This document shows, piece after piece, positions 45,167-53,336 of a stretch of DNA of 64,000 nt (position 1 is the first letter of the stretch; every line of letters begins with the position of its first letter). The DNA is from Paracoccus sp. SCSIO 75233 (GTDB lineage: Bacteria; Pseudomonadota; Alphaproteobacteria; Rhodobacterales; Rhodobacteraceae). The stretch spans positions 930,001 to 994,000 of the forward strand of contig NZ_CP115757.1 in assembly GCF_027912675.1 (NCBI RefSeq). The letters are read 5' to 3'. The notes under the pieces are model-generated. The model did no database searches and was not told the DNA's origin. It saw only the letters and a list, made by a program, of their open reading frames with translations. The translations under genes and the position numbers were made by a program.

Positions 45167-46227
45167 TGTTTCATCTCCGGTCGGAACAGGCGGGTGATCC
45201 AGCGCGGCTCACCCGAACCGAACAGCCCGGCGGGGCGGAAGCGCAGCACCAGCACCAGCATCAGGGCGACGATCATCTGGGACAGGCCGTAAAGTCCCAT
45301 GCTCTCCTCCAGCGGTTTCAGCGACTCGCCCAGAAGCGTGATGACAAGTGCGGCAAGAACGGCCCCGATGATGGAGCCGGTCCCGCCAAGCACGACCATC
45401 GCCACGAGGTTGAACGCCAGCACGATGCCGTAGCTGCGCGGCGTGACGACGGTGATCAGATGCGCCATGAACGCGCCCACCACCCCGGCGATGATCGCAC
45501 CCAGCACAAAGGCGATCAGCTTGACGCGGGCGGTTCGGACCCCGATGCACTCGGCGGCAAGCTGGTTTTCGCGCGTGGCCATCATCGCCCGGCCCAGAGA
45601 AGAAAACTTGATCCGCCACACGATCAGCAGGACCAGCATCATCAGCCCGGCGCACCACCAGATATTGGTCAGCCGCGGGATGCCGGACAGCCCGGAACCG
45701 CCGCGTGTCAGCCCCTGCCAGTTGATCGCCAGCCCCTGCACGATCACGATCAGCCCCAGCGTGGCCACGGCGAGGTAATGCCCCTTCAGCCGCAGCACGA
45801 TGATCCCGATCAGAAAGGCGATCAGACCGACGATGACGGCGGCGCTGATGACCGACAGGACGAAGGGCATCTGCCACGACACGAACGGCTCCGGCAGGGC
45901 AAACAGCATGGTGGATTTCCGTGCCACCGGATAGCCGAGAACGGCGGCGACATAGGCCCCGACCATCATGAAAGCCGGGTGACCCAGCGAAAACAGCCCG
46001 GTCAGCCCGTTGGTCAACTGCATCGACACGGCAAGCGTGATATTCAGGCAGGCCAGCGCGGCCAGCGTCAGCCCATAGGCGCTTGCCTGACCGGAAAACG
46101 CCCAGAGGGCGGCCAGCAACAGCAGCACCAGCGCGGCCAGCCTCAGCCCGGCGGCGGCAGGGCGCATGGCGGCGGGACCCTGTCCCGGCGCGGCGGCGAT
46201 GGCGGGATCAGGCGCGTTCTTCGACAT
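45163..46227 (-). CDS. ABC transporter permease, LivM-like
   Basis: A 354-residue inner-membrane permease of the branched-chain amino acid class with about ten spans. Diagnostic sequences are TNGLTGLFSLGHPAFMMVGAYV, LAVATLGLIVIVQ and the EAA-like loop SLGRAMMATRENQLAAECIGV. It overlaps livH by 20 bases and the isochorismatase-like gene by 4, so all are one transcript. It forms the channel with the LivH-like subunit. Confidence 0.9.
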   Translation of the reverse strand: MSKNAPDPAIAAAPGQGPAAMRPAAAGLRLAALVLLLLAALWAFSGQASAYGLTLAALACLNITLAVSMQLTNGLTGLFSLGHPAFMMVGAYVAAVLGYPVARKSTMLFALPEPFVSWQMPFVLSVISAAVIVGLIAFLIGIIVLRLKGHYLAVATLGLIVIVQGLAINWQGLTRGGSGLSGIPRLTNIWWCAGLMMLVLLIVWRIKFSSLGRAMMATRENQLAAECIGVRTARVKLIAFVLGAIIAGVVGAFMAHLITVVTPRSYGIVLAFNLVAMVVLGGTGSIIGAVLAALVITLLGESLKPLEESMGLYGLSQMIVALMLVLVLRFRPAGLFGSGEPRWITRLFRPEMKQ

Positions 46228-47098
46228 GGCGCATAAACAATCCGGAAGGTTTCACAAGAAGGATCACGATCAGCAGAAGGAAGACGAAGCTGTCCCGGTA
46301 AGAGGCATATTCGGGTGGCAGCAGCCCCACGAACAACACCTCTGCCATGCCCAGCAGATAGCCGCCCAGAAGCGCCCCGCCGATGGAGCCGACGCCGCCG
46401 ATCACGCAGGCGATAAAGGCTTTCAGCCCGGGGGCGAGGCCCATCAGCGGATGGATCTGGCCGAATTTCCCGCCCCACATCAGCCCGGCAATCGCCGCGA
46501 GGCCGGAGCCGATGGCGAAGGCCGCAAGGATGGTGCGATTGACCGGCACGCCCATCAACTGCGCGGCCAGCAGGTTTTCGGATGTGGCGCGCATCGCCGT
46601 GCCAAGCCGGGTCCGGTAGACGACGAACAGCAGTGCTGCGATCAGCACCACGGCCATCACGATAATGGTCAGATCGGTTAGTGAGGCGCTGACCCCGCCG
46701 ATCTCCACCCTCTGCCGCATGACGGCGGGAAACTGAAAGCTGCGCTGCTGGCCCGACAGCAACAGAAGCGCACCGTTCTGGATCAGCACCGACACGGCCA
46801 GCGTCGCAATGAACCCGGTTACCTGCGTGGCCGAGCGCATGGGGCGGAAAATCACCGTCTCGATCGTCATCCCCGCACAGGCACCGACCACCAGCACCAG
46901 CAGCGCGACCAGCGGCCACGGCATCCCCATCTGCACCATGGCCAGCGAGGCGAAGGCGCCGATCATCACCAGATCGCCATGCGCGAAATTGATCAGCCGC
47001 ACGATGCCGTAGATCATTGAAAAGCCGATGGCGATCAGCGCGTAGAGACTGCCGAGCGACAGGCCGTTGACGATCTGCTGGAACAGATACTGGCTCAT
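46208..47098 (-). CDS. ABC transporter permease, LivH-like
   Basis: A 296-residue permease of the branched-chain amino acid class. It begins QQIVNGLSLGSLYALIAIGFSM and shows INFAHGDLVMIGAFASL and the loop RLGTAMRATSENLLAAQLMGV, followed by GLMWGGKFGQIHPLMGLAPG. The eight or so spans are clear. It overlaps livF by 4 bases. Partner of the LivM-like subunit; its substrate is that of the binding protein at 40.8-42 kb by inference. Confidence 0.91.
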   Translation of the reverse strand: MSQYLFQQIVNGLSLGSLYALIAIGFSMIYGIVRLINFAHGDLVMIGAFASLAMVQMGMPWPLVALLVLVVGACAGMTIETVIFRPMRSATQVTGFIATLAVSVLIQNGALLLLSGQQRSFQFPAVMRQRVEIGGVSASLTDLTIIVMAVVLIAALLFVVYRTRLGTAMRATSENLLAAQLMGVPVNRTILAAFAIGSGLAAIAGLMWGGKFGQIHPLMGLAPGLKAFIACVIGGVGSIGGALLGGYLLGMAEVLFVGLLPPEYASYRDSFVFLLLIVILLVKPSGLFMRHVEERA

Positions 47099-47829
47099 TC
47101 CAATTCCCCCAGATAGGCGCTGCGGACTTGCGGGTTTTCAGCAAGCTCCGCGCCGGTGCCGCTCAGGATGATGCGCCCGTCCTCCAGCACATAGCCCCGG
47201 TCGGCGGTTTCAAGCGCCATCGCCGCGTTCTGCTCGATCAGCAGGATGGTCACGCCGTCGTCGCGAAGCTGCTCGATCACGTCGAAAATCCGCTCGATAT
47301 ATTGCGGGGCAAGGCCGAGCGACGGCTCGTCCAGCAGCAGAAGCACCGGATCGGACAGAAGCGCGCGCCCGATGGCCAGCATCATCTGCTCGCCCCCCGA
47401 CAGCGATCCTGCCGCGACATCGGCACGTTCGGCGAGGATCGGGAACAGCTCATGGACATGCGCGAATTCGGATTTCAACCGGCTGCGATCCTTGCGGGCA
47501 TAGGCCCCCATGGTCAGGTTTTCCCGAACGCTCAGCGAACCGAATATCTGCCGCCCCTCCGGGCAATGGACCAACCCGGCGCGCACGATGCTGTCGGGCG
47601 CGGCCGTGGCAGGGTTTATCTCGCCGTCGCGTCCGGTGAAGCTCATCGTGCCGGAGAGCGGGCGCAGCAGACCCGAAATCGTGTGCAGCGTGGAACTTTT
47701 GCCCGCACCATTCGCGCCGATCAGGGTCACGATCTCGCCCTTGCGAACCTCCAGCGAGACATCGTGCAGCACATGGGTCGCGCCACGGCGCAGGTTCAGC
47801 CCGTCGATTTTCAGCATTACCCCGTTCAT
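47095..47829 (-). CDS. ABC transporter ATP-binding protein, LivF-like
   Basis: A 244-residue ATPase. Walker A is IGANGAGKSSTLHTISGLL, the signature is SLSGGEQMMLAIGRAL and Walker B is VLLLLDEPSLGLAPQY, with the LivF-type insertion GLVHCPEGRQIFGSLSVRENL. The start at 47829 overlaps the livG stop by 4 bases (ATGA); an upstream in-frame Met would lie deep in livG and is rejected. It powers the importer together with the LivG-like ATPase. Confidence 0.92.
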   Translation of the reverse strand: MNGVMLKIDGLNLRRGATHVLHDVSLEVRKGEIVTLIGANGAGKSSTLHTISGLLRPLSGTMSFTGRDGEINPATAAPDSIVRAGLVHCPEGRQIFGSLSVRENLTMGAYARKDRSRLKSEFAHVHELFPILAERADVAAGSLSGGEQMMLAIGRALLSDPVLLLLDEPSLGLAPQYIERIFDVIEQLRDDGVTILLIEQNAAMALETADRGYVLEDGRIILSGTGAELAENPQVRSAYLGELE

Positions 47830-48632
47830 GCCGGTGCCCCCGCGTGATGGGACAACCCCTTGCGGCGGGTGCCCAGATAGGCCTCGATCACCGCCGGGTT
47901 GCGCTGGATGTCGCGCGCGGTTCCGCTGGCGATAAACTTGCCCCGGTTCAACACCTGTATCCGGTTGCAAAGCGACATCACCAGCCGCATGTCATGTTCG
48001 ACCAGCAGCACCGCGATCCCGTCCTCATCGACAAGCGACCGGATCAGTGCCGTCAGCGTCGCGGTTTCCGAGGTGTTCAGACCGGCGGCGGGTTCATCCA
48101 GCAGCAATATCCGGGGCTCAAGCGCCAGCGCGCGGGCAATCTCCACCCGCCGTTGATCGCCATAGGACAGATCGCCAGCCCGGCGGTCCCGGTGCTGGGA
48201 CAGCCCGACCCGCTCGATCACCTCCGCCGCGCGGTCCCGGATCGCGGATTCGGCGCGCCAGAAAGCCGGAAGCTGCGCCAGCGTCGCCAGCAGCCCCGCA
48301 CCCATCCGCATATGACCCCCGCTCATGACGTTATCGAGCACGCTGAGATCCTCGAACAGGCGGATATTCTGGAATGTCCGGGCAAGTCCGGCCTGTGCAA
48401 AGCGGTTCGGCGGCTGCCCCGTCAGATCGACGCCGCCAATGCTGACGCGCCCGGAGCTGGGCGGCAGAACCCCGCTGAGCATGTTGAACACGGTGGTTTT
48501 TCCCGCCCCGTTCGGCCCGATCAGCCCAACCAGATCGCCGCGCGCCAGTTCCAGATCATAGGATTCGACAGCCGTGATACCGCCGAACCGGCGGGTAATC
48601 TGTTCTGCTGCGAGCAAGTTTTCTGTGTTCAC
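47826..48632 (-). CDS. ABC transporter ATP-binding protein, LivG-like
   Basis: A 268-residue ATPase and the first gene of the five-gene transcript. Walker A is IGPNGAGKTTVFNMLSGVL, followed by the LivG-type GLARTFQNIRLFEDLSVLDNVM; the signature is LSYGDQRRVEIARALAL and Walker B is ILLLDEPAAGLNTSE. The C-terminus RNPAVIEAYLGTRRK is typical. Its promoter region (48633-48839) is shared with the N-formylglutamate amidohydrolase gene and holds an operator-like motif. Confidence 0.93.
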   Translation of the reverse strand: MNTENLLAAEQITRRFGGITAVESYDLELARGDLVGLIGPNGAGKTTVFNMLSGVLPPSSGRVSIGGVDLTGQPPNRFAQAGLARTFQNIRLFEDLSVLDNVMSGGHMRMGAGLLATLAQLPAFWRAESAIRDRAAEVIERVGLSQHRDRRAGDLSYGDQRRVEIARALALEPRILLLDEPAAGLNTSETATLTALIRSLVDEDGIAVLLVEHDMRLVMSLCNRIQVLNRGKFIASGTARDIQRNPAVIEAYLGTRRKGLSHHAGAPA

Positions 48633-48700
48633 CGTGGGTTACCGCCCGGATGAGTTTTACCGATCAATGTGCCGGAAGCTAAGCAGACCAGACCGGCGCG

Positions 48701-48725
48701 GTCAATCGCAAGATACATCTTGCAC
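48701..48725. promoter_or_regulatory. Shared operator-like motif, copy 2
   Basis: GTCAATCGCAAGATACAT followed by CTTGCAC. Within it, GCAAGAT and ATCTTGC form a perfect inverted repeat around AC (48708-48723). It lies 69 bases upstream of livG and 115 bases upstream of the amidohydrolase, and closely matches the motif at 42098-42121. A second palindrome, CGATCCGGATCG, is at 48726-48737. Confidence 0.55.
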
Positions 48726-48839
48726 CGATCCGGATCGAATGTATTATTTTGTTCATCCGCGCAGCGGTCTGTTTTTCCTGTGCCGGAAATGCCGCTCAGG
48801 CAGTTTGTCCGTTTCCCCTCGATCATTGGATGTCGTCGC

Positions 48840-49601
48840 ATGCAACAGCTTCTCTCCCCTCATGAGCCGCACCCGCTGGAGGCGCATAACAGCGCCGGAA
48901 CCTCGGATTTCGTTGTCATATGCGAGCATGCGGGACGCCTTATTCCCGGGGCGCTTGGCGATCTGGGGCTTGATGCGTCCGAACTGACGCGCCATATCGC
49001 ATGGGATATCGGTGCGCGTGAGATCGCGATGGCGCTTGCCGACAGGCTGGATGCGCCGCTTTTCATGCAGCGCTACTCGCGGCTGGTCTGCGACTGCAAT
49101 CGCCGGCCCGATGTGGACAGCTTCATGCCGGTCATCAGCGAATCCACGGAAATCCCCGGCAACATGAACGTCTCCGCAGATGCGCGCGCGGCGCGGGTTA
49201 CGGAAATCTTCAACCCGTTCCACGATCACGTCAGTGCCGAGCTGGACAAGCGTCGTGCAGCGGACCGGCGGACGCTGCTGGTGACGATCCACAGCTTTAC
49301 GCCGGTCTATAAAGGTGTCGAACGGCCGTGGGAGATCGGCGTGCTGTATAACCGCGACAAGACCCTGTCGCCGGCAATGCTGGAACTGCTGCGGGCGAAA
49401 ACCGATCATGTCGTGGGTGACAACCAGCCTTACGCGGTCGGGGACGAGACGGATTACGCGATCCCGGTACATGGCGAGGCGCGCGGCTTGCCCTGCGTGG
49501 AAATCGAGATTCGCAACGACCTGACCACGGGTGACGCGCAGGCCGAATACTGGTCCGCGCTGCTGGCGGATATGCTCACGCGGGCGGCGAAAGGGCTGTA
49601 G
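48840..49601 (+). CDS. N-formylglutamate amidohydrolase family protein
   Basis: A 253-residue zinc amidohydrolase of the HutG-type (N-formylglutamate deformylase) family. It shows VVICEHAGRLIPGALGDLGLDAS (metal ligand His and the first acidic residues), HIAWDIGAREIAMAL, YSRLVCDCNRRPD, TIHSFTPVYKGVERPWEIGVLYN and LPCVEIEIRNDL near the end. These hydrolyse N-formyl or related N-acyl amino acids. No other histidine-degradation genes are near, so a role in the island's own pathway is more likely. The ATG at 48840 is preferred; a start at 48669 would place the operator-like motif inside the coding region and add an unrelated 57 residues. Confidence 0.85.
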   Translation: MQQLLSPHEPHPLEAHNSAGTSDFVVICEHAGRLIPGALGDLGLDASELTRHIAWDIGAREIAMALADRLDAPLFMQRYSRLVCDCNRRPDVDSFMPVISESTEIPGNMNVSADARAARVTEIFNPFHDHVSAELDKRRAADRRTLLVTIHSFTPVYKGVERPWEIGVLYNRDKTLSPAMLELLRAKTDHVVGDNQPYAVGDETDYAIPVHGEARGLPCVEIEIRNDLTTGDAQAEYWSALLADMLTRAAKGL

Positions 49602-49625
49602 CTTTCGGCCCGCCTGTGCCTTGTG

Positions 49626-50228
49626 TCAGACGCCCAGCACTCTCCGCCCGGCGAAACGTCCGACGGCGCCGCAGATCAGGATGCCCAGCGAATACCAGAC
49701 GGTATAGAAAACCGGCGCATCCTCGTTGCAATGCAGCGCATAGATCGCGGCACCGAACGCGCCTGCCAGCAGCCCGGCCTTCAGCCCGGCCCGTTCGGGG
49801 TGGGTGATGACGGTCCGGCACAGCGCGGCGAAAATCGCCACCCCCGGCAGCAGGGACAGGAACGGGATAGAGGTCAGACAGACCCGCCAGGACGACCCCA
49901 TCACGGCGGGTGCAAGGTTCTCACGCGGCATGAAGCCCAGAAACAGGCCAGCCGCGATCAGCGCGGGCAGGGCCAGCGGCCAGAGCGCACGCCCGGAACC
50001 CGGCTCCGGCCACAGCAGGATAAGGAGCAGGGCGAGACCAAGCGGCAGGACGAATTTCGCCGCAACCAGCGGGTCGGACAGAATCTCGGGCAGGTCGGGC
50101 CTGACCGACCAAAACAGGGCGACCAGCACGACCGAGGCAACCAATCCGGCCAGCAGCCGCACCGTCATCCGGGGCGGGTTCAGCCTTGTATCGGCGGCAA
50201 GCGCCTCTATCAGTTCCTCGGTCTTCAT
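49626..50228 (-). CDS. NrsF-family (DUF1109) membrane anti-sigma factor
   Basis: A 200-residue protein with six hydrophobic segments (about 25-42, 57-73, 82-100, 117-138, 148-165, 176-192) after a short cytoplasmic start ([15 protein letters not shown]). The family holds an ECF sigma factor at the membrane; in Caulobacter NrsF releases SigF on metal or oxidant stress through conserved cysteines. Here cysteines are at 117 (SSWRVCLTS), 137, 167 (ALHCNEDAP) and 186; 117 and 167 match the conserved pair by context. It overlaps the sigma-factor gene by 4 bases. Confidence 0.88.
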   Translation of the reverse strand: MKTEELIEALAADTRLNPPRMTVRLLAGLVASVVLVALFWSVRPDLPEILSDPLVAAKFVLPLGLALLLILLWPEPGSGRALWPLALPALIAAGLFLGFMPRENLAPAVMGSSWRVCLTSIPFLSLLPGVAIFAALCRTVITHPERAGLKAGLLAGAFGAAIYALHCNEDAPVFYTVWYSLGILICGAVGRFAGRRVLGV

Positions 50229-50764
50229 TCCGTTTCATCCTTCTGTGCCATCGCCTTCAGGCGGTTGAGTGCGCGGTGAAGCGCCACGCGCATGGCCCCG
50301 GCGCTGAGCCCGAAATTCCTCTGTATCTCCGCCTCGTCCCGGCCCAGCAAAGCATGCGCGCGGATCAGGGCAGCATCCCGTGTCGTCAGCCGGGACAGCA
50401 TCTGTTCCAGCATATGCCCGGCCAGCGGGTCCGGCGTGGCGGGGTCGGGCAGGCTGTCGGCCAGATCCTCGACCGGCTCATGCCCGCCACGTCGCCTGCG
50501 CAGCGCATCAATCGCCTTGTGGCGCAGGATCACGCGCACCCAGGCCATCAGCGGGCGGTTCCGGTCCCAGCTCGCTCGTTTCAGATGGATCACGAGCAGG
50601 GTTTCCTGAACCACGTCCTCGGCCAGATGATGCGCATCCTGTGGCAGCACGCCCCAGGCCAGACGCCGCAGCACCGGCGTCAGCGCAACCAGCAGCCGAT
50701 GATGAGCACCGGCATCGCCCGCAAGTCCAGCGCGCATCAGCTTTTCAAGATCCGCATCTTCCAT
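50225..50764 (-). CDS. ECF sigma factor, SigF-like
   Basis: A 179-residue extracytoplasmic-function sigma factor. Region 2 is [32 protein letters not shown] (with [20 protein letters not shown]), and region 4 is [42 protein letters not shown], by blocks. It resembles Caulobacter SigF, which controls the bufferin (gig) operon. Cotranscribed with its NrsF-like anti-sigma and divergent from bufA1. A promoter of the type it should recognise lies just upstream, implying autoregulation; the leader would be only a few bases, so the Met at residue 10 (50737) may be the true start. Confidence 0.9.
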   Translation of the reverse strand: MEDADLEKLMRAGLAGDAGAHHRLLVALTPVLRRLAWGVLPQDAHHLAEDVVQETLLVIHLKRASWDRNRPLMAWVRVILRHKAIDALRRRRGGHEPVEDLADSLPDPATPDPLAGHMLEQMLSRLTTRDAALIRAHALLGRDEAEIQRNFGLSAGAMRVALHRALNRLKAMAQKDETE

Positions 50765-50777
50765 ATTCTGACTGCCT

Positions 50778-50803
50778 TACGCCGCCTTGGCGCTGCTTGT
50801 TAC
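50778..50803 (-). promoter_or_regulatory. ECF-type promoter for the sigma/anti-sigma genes
   Basis: On the minus strand GTAACA (50797-50802 region) and CGTA (50778-50781) are separated by 16 bases. The pattern GTAAC-N16/17-CGT matches its divergent partner in front of bufA1 and resembles the SigF-type promoters of Caulobacter. Confidence 0.5.
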
Positions 50804-50846
50804 AGCCCGAATGTAAAAAAATCCCGGAGAAATTGCATCTTTCGAT

Positions 50847-50872
50847 GTAACGAAGCCGGGGCTGCGCTCGTC
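50847..50872 (+). promoter_or_regulatory. ECF-type promoter for the bufferin operon
   Basis: GTAACG (50847-50852), a 16-base spacer, then CGTC (50869-50872), 48 bases before the bufA1 start. The same spacing and core recur in the divergent promoter, which makes a shared sigma factor likely. Confidence 0.58.
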
Positions 50873-50920
50873 ATGTCCTGTGAAGATGCGGACATCTTCG
50901 TCAACAGGAAAGGACCTGAC

Positions 50921-51226
50921 ATGAACAGCAAGACCCTGATCCTCGGCGCAGCCGCCGTTGCCGCCACCAGCTTCGCCGCCAATGCCGAAACCAAGGCGGA
51001 AATGGGGCAGGAAAAATGCTACGGCGTCGCGCTGGCCGGTGAAAACGACTGCGCCGCCGGGGCGGGCACGACCTGTGCCGGTACGTCCAAACTCGACTAC
51101 CAGGGCAACGCGTGGTCGCTGGTGCCCGAAGGCACCTGCATGACGATGGAACTGCCCGGCATGGATGACGGCATGGCCCGCATGGGCTCGCTGGAGCCGC
51201 TGGAGCGCGATCTGCCCGACGCATGA
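50921..51226 (+). CDS. bufA1: Bufferin precursor (DUF2282, BufA1-type)
   Basis: A 101-residue secreted precursor. A Sec signal ([20 protein letters not shown], then NAE) precedes a mature part with four cysteines at 33, 44, 52 and 73, in [22 protein letters not shown] and VPEGTCMTM. This spacing is the DUF2282 signature. In described bufferins the central cysteines are turned into thiooxazoles by a DUF692 enzyme, and the peptide binds copper or related metals in the periplasm. The tail after Cys73 ([14 protein letters not shown]) is Met- and Asp-rich, perhaps a further metal site. A strong AGGAAAGGA ribosome site precedes the ATG. Confidence 0.9.
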   Translation: MNSKTLILGAAAVAATSFAANAETKAEMGQEKCYGVALAGENDCAAGAGTTCAGTSKLDYQGNAWSLVPEGTCMTMELPGMDDGMARMGSLEPLERDLPDA

Positions 51227-51292
51227 CCGACGCGGCTGGTGCGGGTCTTGTTGCGATCCGCGCCAGCCCTGCCCAGAAGAATGGAGCATATC

Positions 51293-52123
51293 ATGGCCCT
51301 GCCAAAATCCGTTGGAGTCGGTTTCAAATCCGCCCATGCCCCCGATCTGATGCAATCGCCGGGCGCGGTCAGCTGGCTGGAGATCCACGCGGAGAATTAC
51401 CTTTTCGACGGTGGCCCGCGCATGGCGCTTCTGTCAGAGATGTCGTCGCGGTTTCCGATTTCGGTGCATGGCGTCGGCATGTCCATCGGCGGGGCGGAAC
51501 GGATCGACCCGGAGCATCTGGCGCGGGTGGCGCGTCTGGTGGAACGGATCGAACCGGCAAGCTTCTCGGAACATCTGGCTTGGTCGACCCATGAGGGGGC
51601 CTATTTCAACGATCTGTTGCCGCTGCCTTATACGCAAAAGACGCTCGACCTGATCTGCGGCCATATCGACGAGGTGCAGGACCGGCTGGGCCGGACCATG
51701 CTGTTGGAAAACCCGTGAAGCTATCTGGCCTTCGACGAAAGCAGCTGGTCGGAGCCGGATTTTCTGGACGAGATCAGCCGCCGCACCGGCTGCGGCCTGT
51801 TGCTCGACGTTGCTAATGTGTTCATATCGGCCAATAATCTCGGCGGATCGGCGCAGGATTACCTGTCGACCTTCCCCGTGGGGAAGGTTGGTGAGATCCA
51901 TCTGGCGGGGCCGGATGCGGATGGCGGGGACGACGCGCTGCTGATCGATTCCCACTCCCGGCCCGTCCCCGATCCGGTCTGGTCGCTTTATGCCGATGTG
52001 ATTGCGCGGACCGGCCCGGTGCCGACGCTGATTGAATGGGATAATGACGTGCCCGCATTCGAGGTTCTGGCGCTGGAGGCCGCGCGGGCGAGCCTGATCC
52101 TGACCAAGCGGGCCGCCGCATGA
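51293..52123 (+). pseudogene. bufB: DUF692 MNIO enzyme BufB, interrupted by an in-frame stop
   Basis: The modifying enzyme of the bufferin pathway, a TIM-barrel multinuclear iron oxidase (MNIO, MbnB/TglH relatives). The first part (GVGFKSAHAPDLM, WLEIHAENYLFDGGP, FPISVHGVGMSIGG, SEHLAW, YFNDLLPLPY) and the second (RTGCGLLLDVANVFISANNLG, EIHLAGPDADG, PTLIEWDNDVPAFE) are both intact and in the same frame. Between them, LLENP is followed directly by TGA at 51716-51718 and then SYLAF; relatives read LLENP(S/T)SYL. One substitution (for example TCA to TGA) explains it. The truncated product lacks most metal ligands. The ATG at 51293 has a GGAG site. Total length with the stop read through is 276 residues, normal for the family. 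A sequencing error is the main alternative. Confidence 0.88.
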
Positions 52124-52833
52124 GCGGGTTTTCCGAAGCCTTGCTGTCGCCCGATCTGCCGCCCCCGCCGGGGCTGACGCTGCCGCAGGGTGGAGATGCG
52201 GGGCGGCGCTTCGCGGTCTATCGCAACAATGTCACCGTGGCGCTGTCGGATGCGCTCGCGGCGAATTTTCCGGTCATCGCGAGCCTTGTCGGTGAGAGAT
52301 TTATGGCGGCGACCGCGGGGCTGTTTCTGGTTGATCACCCGCCGAAATCCCCGGTTCTGGCCGAATGGGGCGAGGATTTTGCGGCGTGGCTGGCCAATTA
52401 TCCCCCGGCGGAAAGCCTGCCCTATCTTCCTGACATGGCGCGGTTGGAGCAACTCAGCCGCGAGGCGCTGCATGCCCGCGATGCGCGCCCGGTCGATCCG
52501 CAGGAGATCGCAGCCCTGCCGCCCGAGCGGCTGGAAAGCTGGAGGCCGGAACCGCACCCGGCGGCGCGGGCGATGAAAACCCGCTGGCCGCTTCTGCATA
52601 TCCGCAATCACGCGCTTGGCCGGAAGCAGGTGGTTCAGGATAGTGGGGAAATCCTGCTCACCCGGCCCGCGCTGACGCTGATGCTGACCGCAGCCCCGGC
52701 GGGGACGGCGGATGCGCTGGCGCGGCTGGTGCAAGGGGCGACGCTGACCGAGGCGTTGCAGGACGCGGCGCGGCCCGGTGAGGTTCTGGCCTGTCTGCTG
52801 GGGCAGGGCGCTTTGGTGGAGGAAGGGGCATGA
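52120..52833 (+). CDS. bufC: DUF2063 protein BufC
   Basis: A 237-residue protein of the DUF2063 family, the usual partner of DUF692 enzymes, thought to bind and present the precursor peptide. The conserved start is FAVYRNNVTVALSDALAANFPVIASLVGERFMA and the block YLPDMARLEQLSREALHARDA follows at about residue 105. It overlaps bufB by 4 bases (ATGA), so translation is coupled to bufB's true end; if ribosomes stop at the internal TGA its output may drop. The frame is intact with no sign of decay, which argues that the bufB stop is recent or an error. Confidence 0.88.
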   Translation: MSGFSEALLSPDLPPPPGLTLPQGGDAGRRFAVYRNNVTVALSDALAANFPVIASLVGERFMAATAGLFLVDHPPKSPVLAEWGEDFAAWLANYPPAESLPYLPDMARLEQLSREALHARDARPVDPQEIAALPPERLESWRPEPHPAARAMKTRWPLLHIRNHALGRKQVVQDSGEILLTRPALTLMLTAAPAGTADALARLVQGATLTEALQDAARPGEVLACLLGQGALVEEGA

Positions 52834-53336
52834 TCGAGATGTTGGACAGGATGACCCGCAATCTGGACCGGCTGGCCCCCGACCTGCTGCCGCTGATGGC
52901 GCGGCTGTCCTTTGTCGCGGCGCTTGGCAGTTTCTTCTGGCGCGCTGCATTGACCAAGCTGGACGGGTTCGGGCTGAGTGCGGGCGCATATGCGCAGATC
53001 CTGCCGAAACTGGCTGAGGCGAGCGGGTATGATGTTCAGGCGATGCCGCTCTGGGCTGATCTGGTGGTTGCGTTCGGGACGGTGTCGGAACTCATGCTGC
53101 CGGCGCTGCTGCTGGTGGGTTTGCTGACGCGGCTGTCGGCTCTGTCGATGATGGGATTCATTCTGGTCATGAGTCTGACCGATATATACGGCCATGGCGT
53201 TCCGGTCGCCGAGCTTTCGCCACGGCTTATGTGGCTGGCCTTGCTGGCAGTACCGTTTCTTATGGGCGGGGGATGGCTTGCGCTTGATCGGTATCTGCCC
53301 CTTGCCCGGCTGGGCCGGGCGGTTGTGCGGGTCTGA
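52830..53336 (+). CDS. DoxX-family membrane protein of the bufferin operon
   Basis: A 168-residue membrane protein with about four spans (around 20-45, 65-80 after SGYDVQAMPLW, 83-110, 125-150). LMARLSFVAALGSFFWRAALTKLDGFG is the usual DoxX opening. DoxX genes close many bufferin or gig operons; the role in metal or redox handling is unknown. It overlaps bufC by 4 bases and is followed by an AT-rich gap. Confidence 0.85.
   Translation: MIEMLDRMTRNLDRLAPDLLPLMARLSFVAALGSFFWRAALTKLDGFGLSAGAYAQILPKLAEASGYDVQAMPLWADLVVAFGTVSELMLPALLLVGLLTRLSALSMMGFILVMSLTDIYGHGVPVAELSPRLMWLALLAVPFLMGGGWLALDRYLPLARLGRAVVRV

Noticed and set aside
48669..48839. Longer N-terminus for the N-formylglutamate amidohydrolase
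   Set aside because: It would lie over the operator-like motif and adds residues unlike the family start.
51716..51718. TGA in bufB as a selenocysteine codon
   Set aside because: No convincing SECIS hairpin with a suitable loop was seen directly downstream; only a weak stem with almost no loop forms. Relatives have Ser or Thr here, not Cys.
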